The notes: a model not told the origin generated them from the letters alone. A stretch of 64,000 nt of DNA from Paraburkholderia sp. BCC1885 (GCF_900996235.1 NZ_CAAJGM010000033.1:62001-126000); one strand, 5' to 3'. Positions 16,148-27,761 are shown, counted from the stretch's first letter. Numbers and translations are program-made.

Positions 16148-16364
16148 GCATGTTCTGCATTATCTGGTCCAGAACCGCGTGACTGGCGCGTGCGCGTGCG
16201 TAGTGTTCGCTACTGCCCGGCGGGCAGGCGATCTTTGCGCTACATTGACCAGTGGTGCGCAGACTTTCGACGGCGCGCGGCCCCGGCTCTGGAAGCCCCC
16301 AACGAGTGATGTGATCGCATTCAGGTGCATCCGCATCGCGGCAGGACGAATCTGGAAACGACCG

Positions 16365-19300
16365 ATGGAACCTTCACAAAGGTATGCGCCGCGGATCTAC
16401 TTTCTCCACTCCCTCCTCGTCGGACCCCTCGACGCTTGGCCCGCGCATTTCGCGCATGCCGCCGCGTCGGGCTTCGACCACGTGTTGATCGGCGCGCTGT
16501 TCCAGCCCGGACGGGCAGGACACGCGCAGATCGTCAGCGATCATCGTCATCTGCATCCGGTCTTCGAAGCCCAGCAAGGCGCGCCTGAGGCGCTGCGCAG
16601 CCTCGCCGGCTCCGCGCGTCAACACGGGCTGAACCTGCTGATCGACCTCGTGATCGACCGGGTCGCCGCCGACGGCGTGCTGTTTGCCGAGCATCCCGAC
16701 TGGTTCCATCCGTTCGAATCCGAGGAAGCACGGCTCGATCCCCGTCACGCGCATCGCGAGGACAACGTCGCCTATGTGAACTTCGGCAACGAAGGTAACC
16801 AGGCCGGCTTGCTCGAGTGGTGGACTCGCGAATTGCTCGCGCTGGCCGAAGCGGGCGTTGCCGGCTTTCGCTTCGACTCGCCGCATCGCGTGCCGCCCGC
16901 CTTCTGGCGCCAGCTTGGTGCAGCGGTACGGGCGCAGTATCCCGAGGTGCGCTTTCTCGCCGCGACGCCGGGTCTGGCACGTGGCGACCTGCTGCAATTA
17001 GAGGACGCGGGCTTCGACAGCGTGTTTTCCTCGATTCGCTGGTGGGACTTTCGCGCCAGCTGGATCACCGATGAACATGCCGCGCTGAGCCGCATCGCCG
17101 CGCCGGTCGCATTTCCGGAAGCGCCCTACGGCAGCCGCCTCGCCGCCGATCACGACGACGCCCACGACGCCGCCATTCTCGAACGCGCCTACCTTCGCGC
17201 GTTGTTCATGGCCGCCTCCACCGGCACCGGCTGGATGATGTCGATGGGCTTCGAATACGGCGTCGCGCAACCAATGTCCTACACCCGCGGTAACGCCTCG
17301 CAGTTCGCCGAGCTATGCAAAGCGCGGCGCTTCGATCTCTCCGGCCCGATCAAACACGTGAACGCCGTGCTGCGCGACTCGGCGGCGCTGCAAAGCGTCG
17401 GCGAATTGCGCGCGCTAAGCGGCCCGAGCGCGCCCGCTGCCGTGCTGTTGCGCGGCGATCGTCTCGACCTTCGCGACAGCCAGCGGGCCACGCTCATCGT
17501 CGTCAATCCGGACCTCGGCAAGCCGGTGCGGGTCGATCCCGCGCGCTTTCTCGCCGGCGTGCCGGGCAATTTCACCCGCTTCGTGCCGCTCGACGCCGCT
17601 CAAGGCACCGCGCCCGCCACCCTGCAGCCCTTTACGCTTGGACCCGGCGCCTGCCGCCTGTTCAGTGCTTTGGCCGAAAAGCCGGTGCGTCTCGCGCCGC
17701 CCGTCGACAAGGCGGGCAGCAAGCGCAGCGGCCGCAAATCGGTGATGGAGGCGATTGCCGCGCCGCGCGTGGCGATCGAAAGCGTCGGCCCGTCGGTCGA
17801 CAATGGCCGCTTCGTCGTCAAGCGCACGGTGGGCGAACGGGCGGAAGTGACCGCCGCAATCTTCGCGGAAGGGCACGACAAGATCGCCGCCGCAGTCGTC
17901 TGGCGGGCAGCGGACGAAACCGCCTGGCACGAAGTGCCGATGCTTCCCGTGGCGCCCGCCGGCAATGATCTATGGGCCGCGCGCATCCCGCTCGAACGGG
18001 TCGGCCGCCATGAATTCACGGTAATCGCCTGGCGCGACGATTTCGCCTCGCTGGTCGAGCACGTGCAGAAGAAACTCAAGGCCGGGCAGACCGTCGAGCT
18101 GGAAGTCGACGAAGCGAGTCACCTGTTTGCATTGGTGCTGGCCGAAGTGGAGACGGTGGAAGGCGCCGTCACCGAGCCGCTCGAACATATCGTCAAGGTG
18201 TTCGCCAAGGCGGATCTGGACACGCGCATTGCCCTGCTGCTCGCGCCCACCACGGCCAAAGCCATGGCTGCGGCGCGCCACCGGCCGTTCCTCGCGCGCG
18301 ACCCGATCGTCTACCGGATCGACGCCGAACGGGCCGCCGCGCGCTTCGCAAGCTGGTACGAGATCTTCCCCCGTTCGATGAGCGACGACGAAGCCCGTCA
18401 CGGCACCTTCGCGGATGTCACGAAGAAACTGCCGCGCATCCGCGAGATGGGTTTCGACGTGCTGTACTTCCCGCCGATCCACCCAATCGGCCTCGCCAAT
18501 CGCAAGGGCCGCAACAACACGTTGAATGCGCAGCCGAGCGACGTCGGCAGTCCCTATGCGATCGGCGCGGCGGAAGGCGGCCACACGGCCGTTCATCCGC
18601 AACTCGGCACGCTCGACGACTTCAAGCAGATGCTCGCCGCCGCGCACGAGCATGGTCTCGAGATCGCGCTCGATTTCGCGATTCAATGCTCGCCGGATCA
18701 TCCGTGGCTAAAGGAACATCCCACGTGGTTCGCCTGGCGCCCGGACGGCACATTGCGCTACGCGGAGAATCCGCCGAAAAAATACCAGGACATCGTCAAC
18801 CCGGACTTCTATGCGCACGATGCCAAGCCCGACCTGTGGCTGGCATTGCGCGACGTGATCCTGTTCTGGATCGAAGCGGGCGTGCACATTTTCCGCGTCG
18901 ACAATCCGCATACCAAACCGCTGCCGTTCTGGGAATGGATGATCGGCGACGTGCGGGCGCGCTATCCCGACACGATCTTCTTCGCCGAGGCCTTCACGCG
19001 GCCGCGCATGATGAACCGGCTCGGCAAGATCGGCTTTTCGATGTCGTACACCTATTTCACGTGGCGCGAATCGAAGCGCGAATTCACGGATTACCTCACC
19101 GAACTCACGCAGACGAATGCCCGCGAGTATTACCGGCCGAATTTCTTCGTCAACACGCCGGATATCAACCCGCGTCATTTGCAGTCGTGGGGCCGCGCCG
19201 GCTTTGTGATGCGCGCCGCGCTCGCCGCCACGCTGTCGGGTCTGTGGGGCGTGTATAGCGGCTTCGAACTCTGCGAAGCCGCCGCGCTGCCCAATAGCGA

Positions 19301-19808
19301 AGAGTATCTGGACTCCGAAAAGTATCAGTTGCGCGCGTGGGACTGGAACCGGCCCGGCAACATCGTCGGCGAAATCACGGCTCTGAACCGGATCCGCCGC
19401 GCCAATCCCGCGCTGCAATCGCATCTGGGCGTGACGTTCCTGCCGGCGCACAATGACCACATCCTGTTCTTCGAGAAAGCCACCGAAGCGCGCGACAACG
19501 TAGTGGTCGTCGCCATCAATCTCGATCCGCACAACGAACAGGGCGCCGACGTGGAGCTTTCGTGGGCCACGTTTGCGCATTGGCATCTGGACGATCATGC
19601 AGCGCTCGAAGTGGTGGACCAGATGACCGGCGCCCGCTCCGAGTGGTACGGCCGCTGGCAGCACGTGCGGCTCAACCCCGGTGTGATGCCGTTCGCCATC
19701 TGGCGCATCGCACCTGCCGGCGGCTTGCCTGCCGAGCCCCCCAGCGCAGACGACGACAGCGGCAGCCATGCAGACGCTGGCGCCCAACCCCCGACCGAAG
19801 GTGCGTAA
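16365..19808 (+). CDS. glgE: GlgE maltosyltransferase with an extra N-terminal amylase-like domain
   Basis: The 1147-residue protein is about 480 residues longer than ordinary GlgE. Residues ~465-1147 are a complete GlgE: an N-terminal beta domain (RVAIESVGPSVDNGRFVVKR) and a GH13_3 barrel with nucleophile D846 (FRVDNPHTKP), acid/base E875 (FFAEAFTRP) and D933 (NTPDINP). GlgE transfers maltose from maltose-1-phosphate to alpha-1,4-glucan. Residues 1-~440 form a second amylase-like domain resembling the catalytic one (FRFDSPHRVPPAFW), but it has Ala at 200 where the acid/base Glu should be. ATG 16365 starts the recognisable fold. Its stop overlaps the treS start (TAATG). It is first in the operon. 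Confidence 0.92.
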   Translation: MEPSQRYAPRIYFLHSLLVGPLDAWPAHFAHAAASGFDHVLIGALFQPGRAGHAQIVSDHRHLHPVFEAQQGAPEALRSLAGSARQHGLNLLIDLVIDRVAADGVLFAEHPDWFHPFESEEARLDPRHAHREDNVAYVNFGNEGNQAGLLEWWTRELLALAEAGVAGFRFDSPHRVPPAFWRQLGAAVRAQYPEVRFLAATPGLARGDLLQLEDAGFDSVFSSIRWWDFRASWITDEHAALSRIAAPVAFPEAPYGSRLAADHDDAHDAAILERAYLRALFMAASTGTGWMMSMGFEYGVAQPMSYTRGNASQFAELCKARRFDLSGPIKHVNAVLRDSAALQSVGELRALSGPSAPAAVLLRGDRLDLRDSQRATLIVVNPDLGKPVRVDPARFLAGVPGNFTRFVPLDAAQGTAPATLQPFTLGPGACRLFSALAEKPVRLAPPVDKAGSKRSGRKSVMEAIAAPRVAIESVGPSVDNGRFVVKRTVGERAEVTAAIFAEGHDKIAAAVVWRAADETAWHEVPMLPVAPAGNDLWAARIPLERVGRHEFTVIAWRDDFASLVEHVQKKLKAGQTVELEVDEASHLFALVLAEVETVEGAVTEPLEHIVKVFAKADLDTRIALLLAPTTAKAMAAARHRPFLARDPIVYRIDAERAAARFASWYEIFPRSMSDDEARHGTFADVTKKLPRIREMGFDVLYFPPIHPIGLANRKGRNNTLNAQPSDVGSPYAIGAAEGGHTAVHPQLGTLDDFKQMLAAAHEHGLEIALDFAIQCSPDHPWLKEHPTWFAWRPDGTLRYAENPPKKYQDIVNPDFYAHDAKPDLWLALRDVILFWIEAGVHIFRVDNPHTKPLPFWEWMIGDVRARYPDTIFFAEAFTRPRMMNRLGKIGFSMSYTYFTWRESKREFTDYLTELTQTNAREYYRPNFFVNTPDINPRHLQSWGRAGFVMRAALAATLSGLWGVYSGFELCEAAALPNSEEYLDSEKYQLRAWDWNRPGNIVGEITALNRIRRANPALQSHLGVTFLPAHNDHILFFEKATEARDNVVVVAINLDPHNEQGADVELSWATFAHWHLDDHAALEVVDQMTGARSEWYGRWQHVRLNPGVMPFAIWRIAPAGGLPAEPPSADDDSGSHADAGAQPPTEGA

Positions 19809-22800
19809 TGAAACGTGACGACCCGACCGAGAGCACGTCGCAGGCTTCCGCCACAGCGGTCGCAGCGACAGCCAGCAGCCGTGCCGCAAAAGCGAAGCCG
19901 GCAAAGCGCGGCAAGGTATCGACGCTGAGCGACGACCCGCTCTGGTACAAAGACGCGATCATCTATCAGGTGCATATCAAGTCGTTCTTCGACGCCAATA
20001 ACGACGGCGTCGGCGACTTCCCCGGCCTGATCGCCAAGCTCGATTACATCGCCGAACTCGGCGTGAACGCGATCTGGCTGCTGCCGTTCTACCCGTCGCC
20101 GCGCCGCGACGACGGTTACGACATTGCCGACTATCGCAATGTGCATCCGGATTACGGCAATCTGTCCGACGTGAGGCACTTCATTCAGGAAGCGCACGCA
20201 CGCGGGATTCGTGTGATTACCGAACTGGTGATCAACCACACGTCGGATCAGCACCCGTGGTTTCAGCGCGCGCGGCGCGCCAAGCCCGGCTCGAACCACC
20301 GCAACTTCTATGTGTGGTCCGATACGGACGAGAAATACACCGGTACGCGGATCATCTTTATCGACAGCGAGCCGTCCAACTGGACGCATGATCCGGTGGC
20401 AGGCGCCTATTACTGGCACCGTTTCTATTCGCACCAGCCGGATCTGAATTTCGACAATCCTGCCGTGCTGAAGGAAGTGCTGCAGGTGATGCGCTTCTGG
20501 CTCGACATGGGCATCGACGGGCTGCGTCTGGATGCCGTGCCGTATCTGGTGGAACGCGAAGGCACCAATAACGAAAATCTGCCGGAAACGCACGCAATCC
20601 TGAAGAAGATTCGCGCCACCATCGACGCCGAGTATCCCAACCGGATGCTGCTCGCCGAGGCGAATCAATGGCCGGAAGACGTGAAGGAATATTTCGGCGA
20701 CGAAGACGAATGCCATATGGCGTTCCACTTCCCGCTGATGCCGCGCATCTACATGTCGATCGCCAGCGAAGACCGCTTTCCGATCACCGACATCATGCGG
20801 CAAACGCCGGATCTGGCGCCGACCAACCAGTGGGCGATTTTCCTGCGCAATCACGATGAACTGACGCTCGAAATGGTCACGGATTCCGAGCGCGACTATC
20901 TGTGGAACACCTATGCGAGCGACCGCCGCGCGCGCCTGAATCTCGGCATCCGGCGCCGTCTTGCCCCCTTGATGGAGCGCGACCGCCGCCGCATCGAGCT
21001 GATCAATTCGCTGCTGCTGTCGATGCCCGGCACGCCCGTGATCTATTACGGCGACGAACTCGGCATGGGCGATAACATCCACCTGGGCGACCGCGACGGC
21101 GTGCGCACGCCGATGCAATGGTCGTCGGACCGCAACGGCGGCTTCTCGCGCGCCGATCCCGAACAACTGGTGCTGCCGCCGGTGATGGGCTCGCTGTACG
21201 GTTTCGACGCGGTCAACGTCGAAGCGCAGAGCCGCGATCCGCACTCGCTGCTCAACTGGACGCGCCGCATGCTCGCCACGCGCCGCGCCAAGCAGACCTT
21301 CGGGCGCGGCACGATTCGCTTCCTGAAGCCGGCCAATCGCAAGATTCTCGCGTATCTGCGCGAGTTGCCGGGCGAGCCGACCATTCTGTGCGTCGCGAAT
21401 CTGTCGCGGGCGCCGCAGGCGGTCGAATTGGATCTGTCCGAATTCGCGGGCTCGGTGCCGATCGAAATGACGGCGGACTCCGTGTTCCCGGCCATCGGCC
21501 AACTGACCTATCTGCTGACTTTTCCGCCCTATGGTTTCCTGTGGTTCCTGATCTGCCCGGGGACCCAGCGTCCCACCTGGGCGCAGCCGCACTCGGAACC
21601 GCTGCCGGAATTCGTGACCATCGTGATCCGCGAAGGCCAGGCGGGTCCGACGCCGGAAAACGTCCGCTTGCTCGAATCGGAAGTGCTGCCGTCGTGGCTG
21701 AGCCGGCGCCGCTGGTTCGCGTCCAAAGATCAGCAACTGCACGCAGTACGTCTCGCCGCGCTGACGACGATCCCGAACGGCGGCTTCGCCTTCACCGAGA
21801 TCGAAGCGGACGTGGGCGATCACACCGAGCGCTATGTCTTGCCGATCGCGATTACGTGGGGCGGCGAAACCACCACGCCGCTCTTCATACAACTGGCGCT
21901 GGCGCGCGTGCGCCGCGGCCGCAACGTCGGCCATCTCACGGACGCCTTCGCCCTGCCGATCTTCGCCCACAACGTGCTGCGCAAGCTGCGCGAACGCGCG
22001 GTGGTGCCGACGGTGCAGAAGAGCGAAATCCGCTTTATCCCCACCGAGCGCCTCGACGAAATCGATCTCGGCGACCGCCCGGAAATTCGCTGGCTCGCGG
22101 CCGAGCAGAGCAACAGTTCGCTGATCATCGCGGATGCCATCGTGCTCAAGCTGGTGCGGCGGCTCGTGGCCGGGGTTCATCCGGAAGCGGAAATCAGCCG
22201 CTATCTGACGAAGATCGGTTACGCCAACACCGCGCCGCTGTATGGCGAAGTGGTGCGCGTCGATCCGGCCGGCGTGCCGCATACGCTGTGCATCCTGCAA
22301 GGTTTCATCGACAACCAGGGCGACGCGTGGAACTGGGCGCTCGATTATCTGCGCCGCACCATCGACGACCTCGCGCTGGCCGTCGATGCCGACGACGCCG
22401 TGCCCGATCGCGAGAAGGAAGCCCAGGCCATCGACGGCTACCGGAGCATGGCCGGCGTGATCGGCCGGCGCCTCGGCGAGCTGCACGTGGCGCTCGCCTT
22501 GCCGTCCGACGATCCGGCGTTCGCGCCGGAAGCCGCCACGGCCGGGCAGGTGAAGGCATGGACCGAAGGCACATTGTCCCTGCTCGACTCCGCACTCGAC
22601 CTGCTCGCGCAACGCGTCGATCAACTGACCGACGATACGCGCGATCTGGCGCGCAGTCTGCTCGACCGTCGCGCGGCGCTGACCGAAGCGGTCGCGAAAC
22701 TCGTCCCGGCCAATGCAGGCGCATTGCGCACCCGCATCCATGGCGACTTCCACCTGGGCCAGGTGCTGGTTGCGCAAGGCGACGCGTATCTGATCGACTT

Positions 22801-23272
22801 CGAGGGCGAGCCCGCCCGCTCGCTCGACGAACGGCGTCAGAAGTCGAGCCCGATGCGCGACGTCGCCGGTTTGCTGCGCTCGTTCTCGTATGCGAGCGCC
22901 GCCGCCCAGTCCACCACGGAAAGCGCGCCACAACAGACCGCCGACCGCAAGCGCGCCCTGTTCGACCGCTTCCGCGTCTACGCAACCGAAAGTTTCCTCG
23001 ACGCCTACCGCGCAGCCGTCGCGCAGGCCGATCAACCGCTCGTCGCGCCGGCCTCGGAGCAGGCCCTGCTCGATCTCTTCCTGATCGAAAAGGCCGCCTA
23101 CGAGATCCGTTACGAAGCCGCCAACCGGCCGACCTGGCTCGGCTTGCCGGTCCGCGGCCTTGCTGCGCTCGCGAGCCGTTTGCTCGGCGACACGGGCGCT
23201 CCCCACGATTCATCCGCGTCCGGCTCGACCGGCGCCACACCGCCTAACCCGGCTGAGGGCGATTATGAGTGA
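19808..23272 (+). CDS. treS: trehalose synthase fused to maltokinase (TreS-Pep2)
   Basis: The 1154-residue bifunctional enzyme converts trehalose to maltose and then phosphorylates maltose to the GlgE substrate. After a ~40-residue Ala/Lys-rich leader, the TreS barrel begins [20 protein letters not shown], with D242 ([10 protein letters not shown]), E284 ([10 protein letters not shown]) and D350 (FLRNHDELT). The kinase begins near residue 630 ([17 protein letters not shown]) and has the phosphotransferase motif [12 protein letters not shown] (D980) and [12 protein letters not shown]. Fusion of the two activities is known in many proteobacteria. ATG 19808 overlaps the glgE stop, and its own end overlaps glgB by 8 bases, so the three are coupled. 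Confidence 0.95.
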   Translation: MKRDDPTESTSQASATAVAATASSRAAKAKPAKRGKVSTLSDDPLWYKDAIIYQVHIKSFFDANNDGVGDFPGLIAKLDYIAELGVNAIWLLPFYPSPRRDDGYDIADYRNVHPDYGNLSDVRHFIQEAHARGIRVITELVINHTSDQHPWFQRARRAKPGSNHRNFYVWSDTDEKYTGTRIIFIDSEPSNWTHDPVAGAYYWHRFYSHQPDLNFDNPAVLKEVLQVMRFWLDMGIDGLRLDAVPYLVEREGTNNENLPETHAILKKIRATIDAEYPNRMLLAEANQWPEDVKEYFGDEDECHMAFHFPLMPRIYMSIASEDRFPITDIMRQTPDLAPTNQWAIFLRNHDELTLEMVTDSERDYLWNTYASDRRARLNLGIRRRLAPLMERDRRRIELINSLLLSMPGTPVIYYGDELGMGDNIHLGDRDGVRTPMQWSSDRNGGFSRADPEQLVLPPVMGSLYGFDAVNVEAQSRDPHSLLNWTRRMLATRRAKQTFGRGTIRFLKPANRKILAYLRELPGEPTILCVANLSRAPQAVELDLSEFAGSVPIEMTADSVFPAIGQLTYLLTFPPYGFLWFLICPGTQRPTWAQPHSEPLPEFVTIVIREGQAGPTPENVRLLESEVLPSWLSRRRWFASKDQQLHAVRLAALTTIPNGGFAFTEIEADVGDHTERYVLPIAITWGGETTTPLFIQLALARVRRGRNVGHLTDAFALPIFAHNVLRKLRERAVVPTVQKSEIRFIPTERLDEIDLGDRPEIRWLAAEQSNSSLIIADAIVLKLVRRLVAGVHPEAEISRYLTKIGYANTAPLYGEVVRVDPAGVPHTLCILQGFIDNQGDAWNWALDYLRRTIDDLALAVDADDAVPDREKEAQAIDGYRSMAGVIGRRLGELHVALALPSDDPAFAPEAATAGQVKAWTEGTLSLLDSALDLLAQRVDQLTDDTRDLARSLLDRRAALTEAVAKLVPANAGALRTRIHGDFHLGQVLVAQGDAYLIDFEGEPARSLDERRQKSSPMRDVAGLLRSFSYASAAAQSTTESAPQQTADRKRALFDRFRVYATESFLDAYRAAVAQADQPLVAPASEQALLDLFLIEKAAYEIRYEAANRPTWLGLPVRGLAALASRLLGDTGAPHDSSASGSTGATPPNPAEGDYE

Positions 23273-25481
23273 GTACGATCCGACCGCCAGCCTGCAACCG
23301 CTCGATCTCGATGCGCTGGTCGAAGCACGCCACCCCGATCCGTTTTCGCAACTCGGCCTGCATCAGACCGACGCGGGACCGGTGGTGCGCGCCTTATTGC
23401 CGAATGCCGCGCAGGTCACGGTGATTGCACGTGCCGACGGCGCGACGCTCGGTGAATTGCAGAAGATCCATTCCAGCGGATTGTTCGTTGGCCGCGTCAG
23501 CGACGCCGTGCCTTACCGGCTGCGCATCGACTGGCATGGCCCCGTGCAGGAAATCGAGGACACCTATTCATTCGGTCCGGTGCTGGGCGACGAACCGCTT
23601 TACCGGCTCGCCAATGGCGACCCCTACGCCGTGCTCGAATGCCTCGGCTCGCGGCCGATGGAAATCGACGGCGTACCCGGCGTGCGTTTCGCCGTATGGG
23701 CACCGAATGCACGACGCGTCTCGGTGGTCGGCGACTTCAACTCGTGGGATGGACGGCGTCATCCGATGCGCCTGCGGCATCAGGCAGGCGTGTGGGAACT
23801 GTTCGTGCCGCGCGTCGGGCCGGGCACGCGCTACAAGTACGAATTGCTGGCACGCGACGGTCATCCGTTGCCGCTGAAGGCCGACCCCTGCGCCATGCAA
23901 ACCGAGCGGCCGCCGGCGACGGCCTCGGTCGTCGCGCACGTGGACGAGATCGAACAGTTTCCGTGGACCGACGAGGCGTGGATCCAGTCGCGCGGCGCCA
24001 ATCAGACGGCGCGCTCGCCGATCTCGATCTACGAAGTGCATGCCGAGTCGTGGCTGCGCATCGCGGAAGACGGACACCGTGGCCTCGACTGGGCCGAACT
24101 GGCCGACCGTCTGATTCCATACGCGCAGGGCATGGGCTTCACGCACGTCGAATTCATGCCGATTGCCGAGCATCCGTTCGGCGGTTCGTGGGGTTATCAG
24201 CCGCTCGGGCAATTTGCGCCCTCGGCACGTTTCGGCACGCCGGAGCAATTCGCGCAGTTCGTCAATCGCGCCCACGAAGCCGGTCTCGGCGTGATTCTCG
24301 ACTGGGTGCCGGCGCACTTTCCGAACGACGCGCACGGCCTGATCGATTTCGACGGCACGCCGCTCTACGAGCACGCCGATCCGCGCGAAGGCTACCACCA
24401 GGACTGGAACACGATGATCTACAACCTCGGCCGCAACGAGGTGAGCGCGTTCCTGATCGCCTCGGGGCTGGCGTGGCTGAAGCGCTATCACGTGGATGGG
24501 CTGCGCGTCGATGCGGTGGCGTCGATGCTGTACCGCGACTATTCGCGCGCGGCGGGCGAGTGGGTGCCGAACATCTACGGCGGCCGCGAAAATCTCGAAT
24601 CGATCGCGTTTCTCAAGCGGCTCAATCACGAAGTGGGTTACGTGCCGGGCGTGCCGGGCGCAATCACGATTGCGGAAGAATCGACGGCATGGCCGGGCGT
24701 CACCGCGCCAGTCGAAGAGGGCGGCCTCGGCTTCGAGTTCAAGTGGAACATGGGCTGGATGCACGACACCCTGCACTATCTGCAGGAAGATCCGGTGTAC
24801 CGCCGCTACCATCACCACAACATGACGTTCGGGATGGTCTACGCGTATTCCGAGAACTTCGTGCTGCCGCTTTCGCATGACGAAGTGGTGCACGGCAAGG
24901 GCTCGCTGCTCGGCAAGATGCCGGGCGACCGCTGGCAACGGTTCGCCAACCTGCGCGCGTATTTCGGCTTCATGTGGACCCATCCCGGCAAAAAGCTGCT
25001 GTTCATGGGCGGCGAGTTCGGGCAGATGGCGGAGTTCGATCACGACGGCTCGCCGCATTGGCATCTGCTCGACGATCCGCTCCATCACGGCGCGCAAAAA
25101 CTGATGCGCGACCTCAACCACCTCTATTGCGACGAGCCCGCGCTCTACACGCTCGACTGCGAACCGGGCGGCTTCGAATGGCTGATCGGCGACGATGCCG
25201 ACAACAGCGTCTTCGCCTACCGCCGCCTCGATGGAGCGGGCCGCGAACTGGTGGTGGTCTGCAACTTCACGCCGGTGCCGCGCCTCGGCTACCGCGTCGG
25301 CATGCCGCTCGCCGGGCGCTGGAGCGAAGTCCTCAATACGGATGCCAGCGTGTACGGCGGCTCGAACGTCGGCAACGCCGGGCTGATCTATACCGAGGAC
25401 ATCGCCAGCCACGGCAAGGCGCATTCGGCTGCGCTGATCCTGCCGCCGCTCGCGACGATCGTGCTGCGCGCGGACAACTGA
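23265..25481 (+). CDS. glgB: 1,4-alpha-glucan branching enzyme
   Basis: The 738-residue GH13_9 enzyme makes alpha-1,6 branches in the glucan. It has the usual N1 and N2 carbohydrate-binding modules (residues ~15-110 and ~125-220; [21 protein letters not shown]) and a barrel with nucleophile D416 ([18 protein letters not shown]), acid/base E471 ([13 protein letters not shown]) and [15 protein letters not shown]. Length matches the E. coli enzyme. ATG 23265 lies inside the end of treS (8-base overlap) and gives a normal N-terminus, so the longer upstream frame is rejected. In this operon it should act on GlgE product. Confidence 0.97.
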   Translation: MSEYDPTASLQPLDLDALVEARHPDPFSQLGLHQTDAGPVVRALLPNAAQVTVIARADGATLGELQKIHSSGLFVGRVSDAVPYRLRIDWHGPVQEIEDTYSFGPVLGDEPLYRLANGDPYAVLECLGSRPMEIDGVPGVRFAVWAPNARRVSVVGDFNSWDGRRHPMRLRHQAGVWELFVPRVGPGTRYKYELLARDGHPLPLKADPCAMQTERPPATASVVAHVDEIEQFPWTDEAWIQSRGANQTARSPISIYEVHAESWLRIAEDGHRGLDWAELADRLIPYAQGMGFTHVEFMPIAEHPFGGSWGYQPLGQFAPSARFGTPEQFAQFVNRAHEAGLGVILDWVPAHFPNDAHGLIDFDGTPLYEHADPREGYHQDWNTMIYNLGRNEVSAFLIASGLAWLKRYHVDGLRVDAVASMLYRDYSRAAGEWVPNIYGGRENLESIAFLKRLNHEVGYVPGVPGAITIAEESTAWPGVTAPVEEGGLGFEFKWNMGWMHDTLHYLQEDPVYRRYHHHNMTFGMVYAYSENFVLPLSHDEVVHGKGSLLGKMPGDRWQRFANLRAYFGFMWTHPGKKLLFMGGEFGQMAEFDHDGSPHWHLLDDPLHHGAQKLMRDLNHLYCDEPALYTLDCEPGGFEWLIGDDADNSVFAYRRLDGAGRELVVVCNFTPVPRLGYRVGMPLAGRWSEVLNTDASVYGGSNVGNAGLIYTEDIASHGKAHSAALILPPLATIVLRADN

Positions 25482-25550
25482 AGTCCAGCCGCGAACCGCT
25501 TAAAGGAATGCCCCGCGAATAAATGAACCATCAGAACAAGGACGGGAACC

Positions 25551-27761
25551 ATGTCGCATGCATTGCCCGACCGGCTTTCGCCGGGCTCGCCCTATCCACT
25601 TGGGGCGAGCTGGGACGGACTCGGCGTCAATTTCGCGGTGTTTTCGGCCAATGCGCAGCAAATCGAGTTGTGCCTGTTCGACCCGACGGGCCGCAAGGAA
25701 CTGAAACGTTTCACGCTGCCCGAATGCACCGACGAAATCTGGCACGGCTACCTGCCTAACGCGCATCCCGGCACCGCCTACGGGTTCCGCGCGCACGGCC
25801 CCTATCAGCCGCAAAACGGCCATCGTTTCAATCCGCACAAGCTGCTGCTCGATCCGTATGCGCGCAAGCTGGTGGGCCAGTTCCGCTGGTCCGACGCGCT
25901 GTTCGGCTATCGGATGCATTCGAACCGGCTCGACCTTTCCATCGACCGGCGCGATTCGGCGCCGGCCATGCCAAAATGCGTCGTGATCGACGAGGCCTTC
26001 GACTGGTCGCACGACACACGGCCGAATGTGCCGTGGGGCGAAACGGTCATCTACGAAACGCATGTGCGCGGCGCCTCGATGCTGCGGCCGAATCTGCGCA
26101 CGCACGAACGCGGCACGTTCGCGGCGCTGTCGTCGCCGGAATTCATCGAGCATCTGCAAAAGCTCGGCGTCACCGCGGTCGAACTATTACCCGTGCACGC
26201 CTTTCTGAACGACCGCTTTCTGGTGGAGCGCGGCCGGCGCAACTACTGGGGTTACAACACGGCGGGGTTCTTCGCGCCGGAGCCGTCGTATCTGAGCACG
26301 CACCGGCTCGACGAAATGCGCATCGCCGTGCGGCAATTGCATGCGGCCGGCATCGAAGTGATCCTCGACGTGGTCTACAACCACACCTGCGAAGGCGGCG
26401 AGATGGGCCCGACGGTGTCATGGCGAGGGCTCGACAACGCCAGCTATTACCGCCTCGTGCCTGGCGACGAACGCCACCATATCAACGACACCGGCTGCGG
26501 CAACACGCTGAATCTGCCGCATCCACGCGTGCTGCAGATGGTGATGGATTCGCTGCGTTACTGGTCGACGGCGTTCAACATCGATGGCTTCCGGTTCGAT
26601 CTCGGCGTGACGCTCGGGCGCGAACATAACGGCTTCGATCCCGGCTCGGGCTTTTTCGACGCCTTGCGCCAGGACCCGATCCTGTCGCAGCGCAAGCTGA
26701 TTTCCGAGCCGTGGGACATCGGCCCCGGCGGCTATCAGCTGGGCAATCATCCGCCGGGCTTCGGCGAGTGGAACGACCGTTTCCGCGACACCGTGCGCCG
26801 TTTCTGGCGTGGCGACGCCGGCTTGCGTCCGGACCTCGCCGCGCGCCTGACGGGCTCGGCTGACCTGTTCAACCGCCGTTTCAGAAAACCGTGGGCGTCG
26901 GTCAATTTCGTCGCCTCGCACGACGGTTTTACACTCGCGGACATCGTCTCCTACGAGCAGAAACACAACGAAGCGAACGGCGAAAACAATAACGACGGCC
27001 ACAACGAAAATTGCAGTTCGAACTGGGGCGTCGAAGGGCCCACCGATGATCCCGCGATTCTCGAAACCCGCGCCCGCGTGGCGCGCTCGCTGATGGCGAC
27101 GCTCTTCATGGCGCTCGGCACGCCGATGCTGCCGGCCGGCGACGAATCGTGCCGCACCCAGCACGGCAATAACAATGCGTACTGCCAGGACAACGAACTA
27201 TCATGGATCGATTGGGAACGGGCGGGCTCCGAAGAAGGTCGCAAGATGACCGGGTTCGTGGCGCGCGTGATCGCCTTGCGCAAGCAGCATCCGCTGCTGC
27301 GCGAGACTCGTTTCCTGTTCGGCGACCGTGAAGTCCTGCCCGGCCTGTACGACATCGGCTGGTTCGACGAACGCGGTTTTCCCTTGACCATCGAGGCCTG
27401 GCAGGATCCCGAAGGACGCGCGCTGACGTTGCGCCGCGCGGGTCCGGCACTCGATGGAGAAACGGAAGTATTGTTGATGATGCTCAATGCATCGAGCGGA
27501 ATGTTGCGTTTCGCCCCACCCGCGCCGCATCTGGAATGGCACGTGCTGCTAGATACTGCAGACCCCGCTGCGCCCCCTCGTGCTCTGGCGGCACCGGAGG
27601 TGGAAGTGGCCGGCCACGGCCTCGTCGTGCTGGCCGCAAGGCCAGTAGGCGACGCAGACTGGCAGGCCGGCTGGCAAGCTGGGCCGCAACACGGCCCGCG
27701 GCTTTTGACCGCACTGCCGCCCGATCCCGGCACCGCAATGCCCGGCGACGGCGCCCCGTAA
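25551..27761 (+). CDS. glgX: glycogen debranching enzyme GlgX
   Basis: The 736-residue isoamylase-type enzyme hydrolyses alpha-1,6 branches of phosphorylase-limited or short-branched glucan. It opens with the CBM48 segment SPYPLGASWDGLGVNFAVFS, and the barrel shows IDGFRFDLGV (nucleophile), KLISEPWDIGPGGYQLG (acid/base) and FVASHDGFTLADIVSYE. A Gln/Asn-rich loop (NEANGENNNDGHNENCSSNWG) is typical of GlgX. ATG 25551 has AAGGA upstream; the gene begins 69 bases after glgB. It frees linear chains for TreY and MalQ, which follow in the operon. Confidence 0.95.
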   Translation: MSHALPDRLSPGSPYPLGASWDGLGVNFAVFSANAQQIELCLFDPTGRKELKRFTLPECTDEIWHGYLPNAHPGTAYGFRAHGPYQPQNGHRFNPHKLLLDPYARKLVGQFRWSDALFGYRMHSNRLDLSIDRRDSAPAMPKCVVIDEAFDWSHDTRPNVPWGETVIYETHVRGASMLRPNLRTHERGTFAALSSPEFIEHLQKLGVTAVELLPVHAFLNDRFLVERGRRNYWGYNTAGFFAPEPSYLSTHRLDEMRIAVRQLHAAGIEVILDVVYNHTCEGGEMGPTVSWRGLDNASYYRLVPGDERHHINDTGCGNTLNLPHPRVLQMVMDSLRYWSTAFNIDGFRFDLGVTLGREHNGFDPGSGFFDALRQDPILSQRKLISEPWDIGPGGYQLGNHPPGFGEWNDRFRDTVRRFWRGDAGLRPDLAARLTGSADLFNRRFRKPWASVNFVASHDGFTLADIVSYEQKHNEANGENNNDGHNENCSSNWGVEGPTDDPAILETRARVARSLMATLFMALGTPMLPAGDESCRTQHGNNNAYCQDNELSWIDWERAGSEEGRKMTGFVARVIALRKQHPLLRETRFLFGDREVLPGLYDIGWFDERGFPLTIEAWQDPEGRALTLRRAGPALDGETEVLLMMLNASSGMLRFAPPAPHLEWHVLLDTADPAAPPRALAAPEVEVAGHGLVVLAARPVGDADWQAGWQAGPQHGPRLLTALPPDPGTAMPGDGAP

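Larger units (their letters stand above)
15931..16364. other. gene-free region upstream of the glucan operon, 434 bp
   Basis: The first part holds the hairpin 15961-15999. The middle holds the sigma-54-type promoter match at 16132-16147. The remaining ~215 bases up to the glgE start show no clear frame with a ribosome site; a long open frame that runs into glgE from 16143 is Cys/Arg-rich upstream of residue 75 and unlike protein. No obvious activator-binding inverted repeats were found upstream of the sigma-54 site. Confidence 0.55.

Noticed and set aside
16143..16364. 74-codon extension upstream of glgE
   Set aside because: It is Cys/Arg/Trp-rich, unlike protein, and starts inside the sigma-54 site; the ATG at 16365 begins the recognisable domain.
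15931..16364. Small RNA or riboswitch before glgE
   Set aside because: Apart from the hairpin near the DUF1345 gene I saw no known aptamer pattern and no terminator close to glgE.
19595..23206. Open frame of about 1200 codons on the minus strand opposite treS
   Set aside because: It mirrors the codon pattern of the real TreS-maltokinase gene; the translation is Arg/Gln/Val/His-rich with no domain, typical of antisense shadows in GC-rich DNA.
23568..25424. Open frame of 618 codons opposite glgB
   Set aside because: It is a shadow of glgB with biased composition and no ribosome site.
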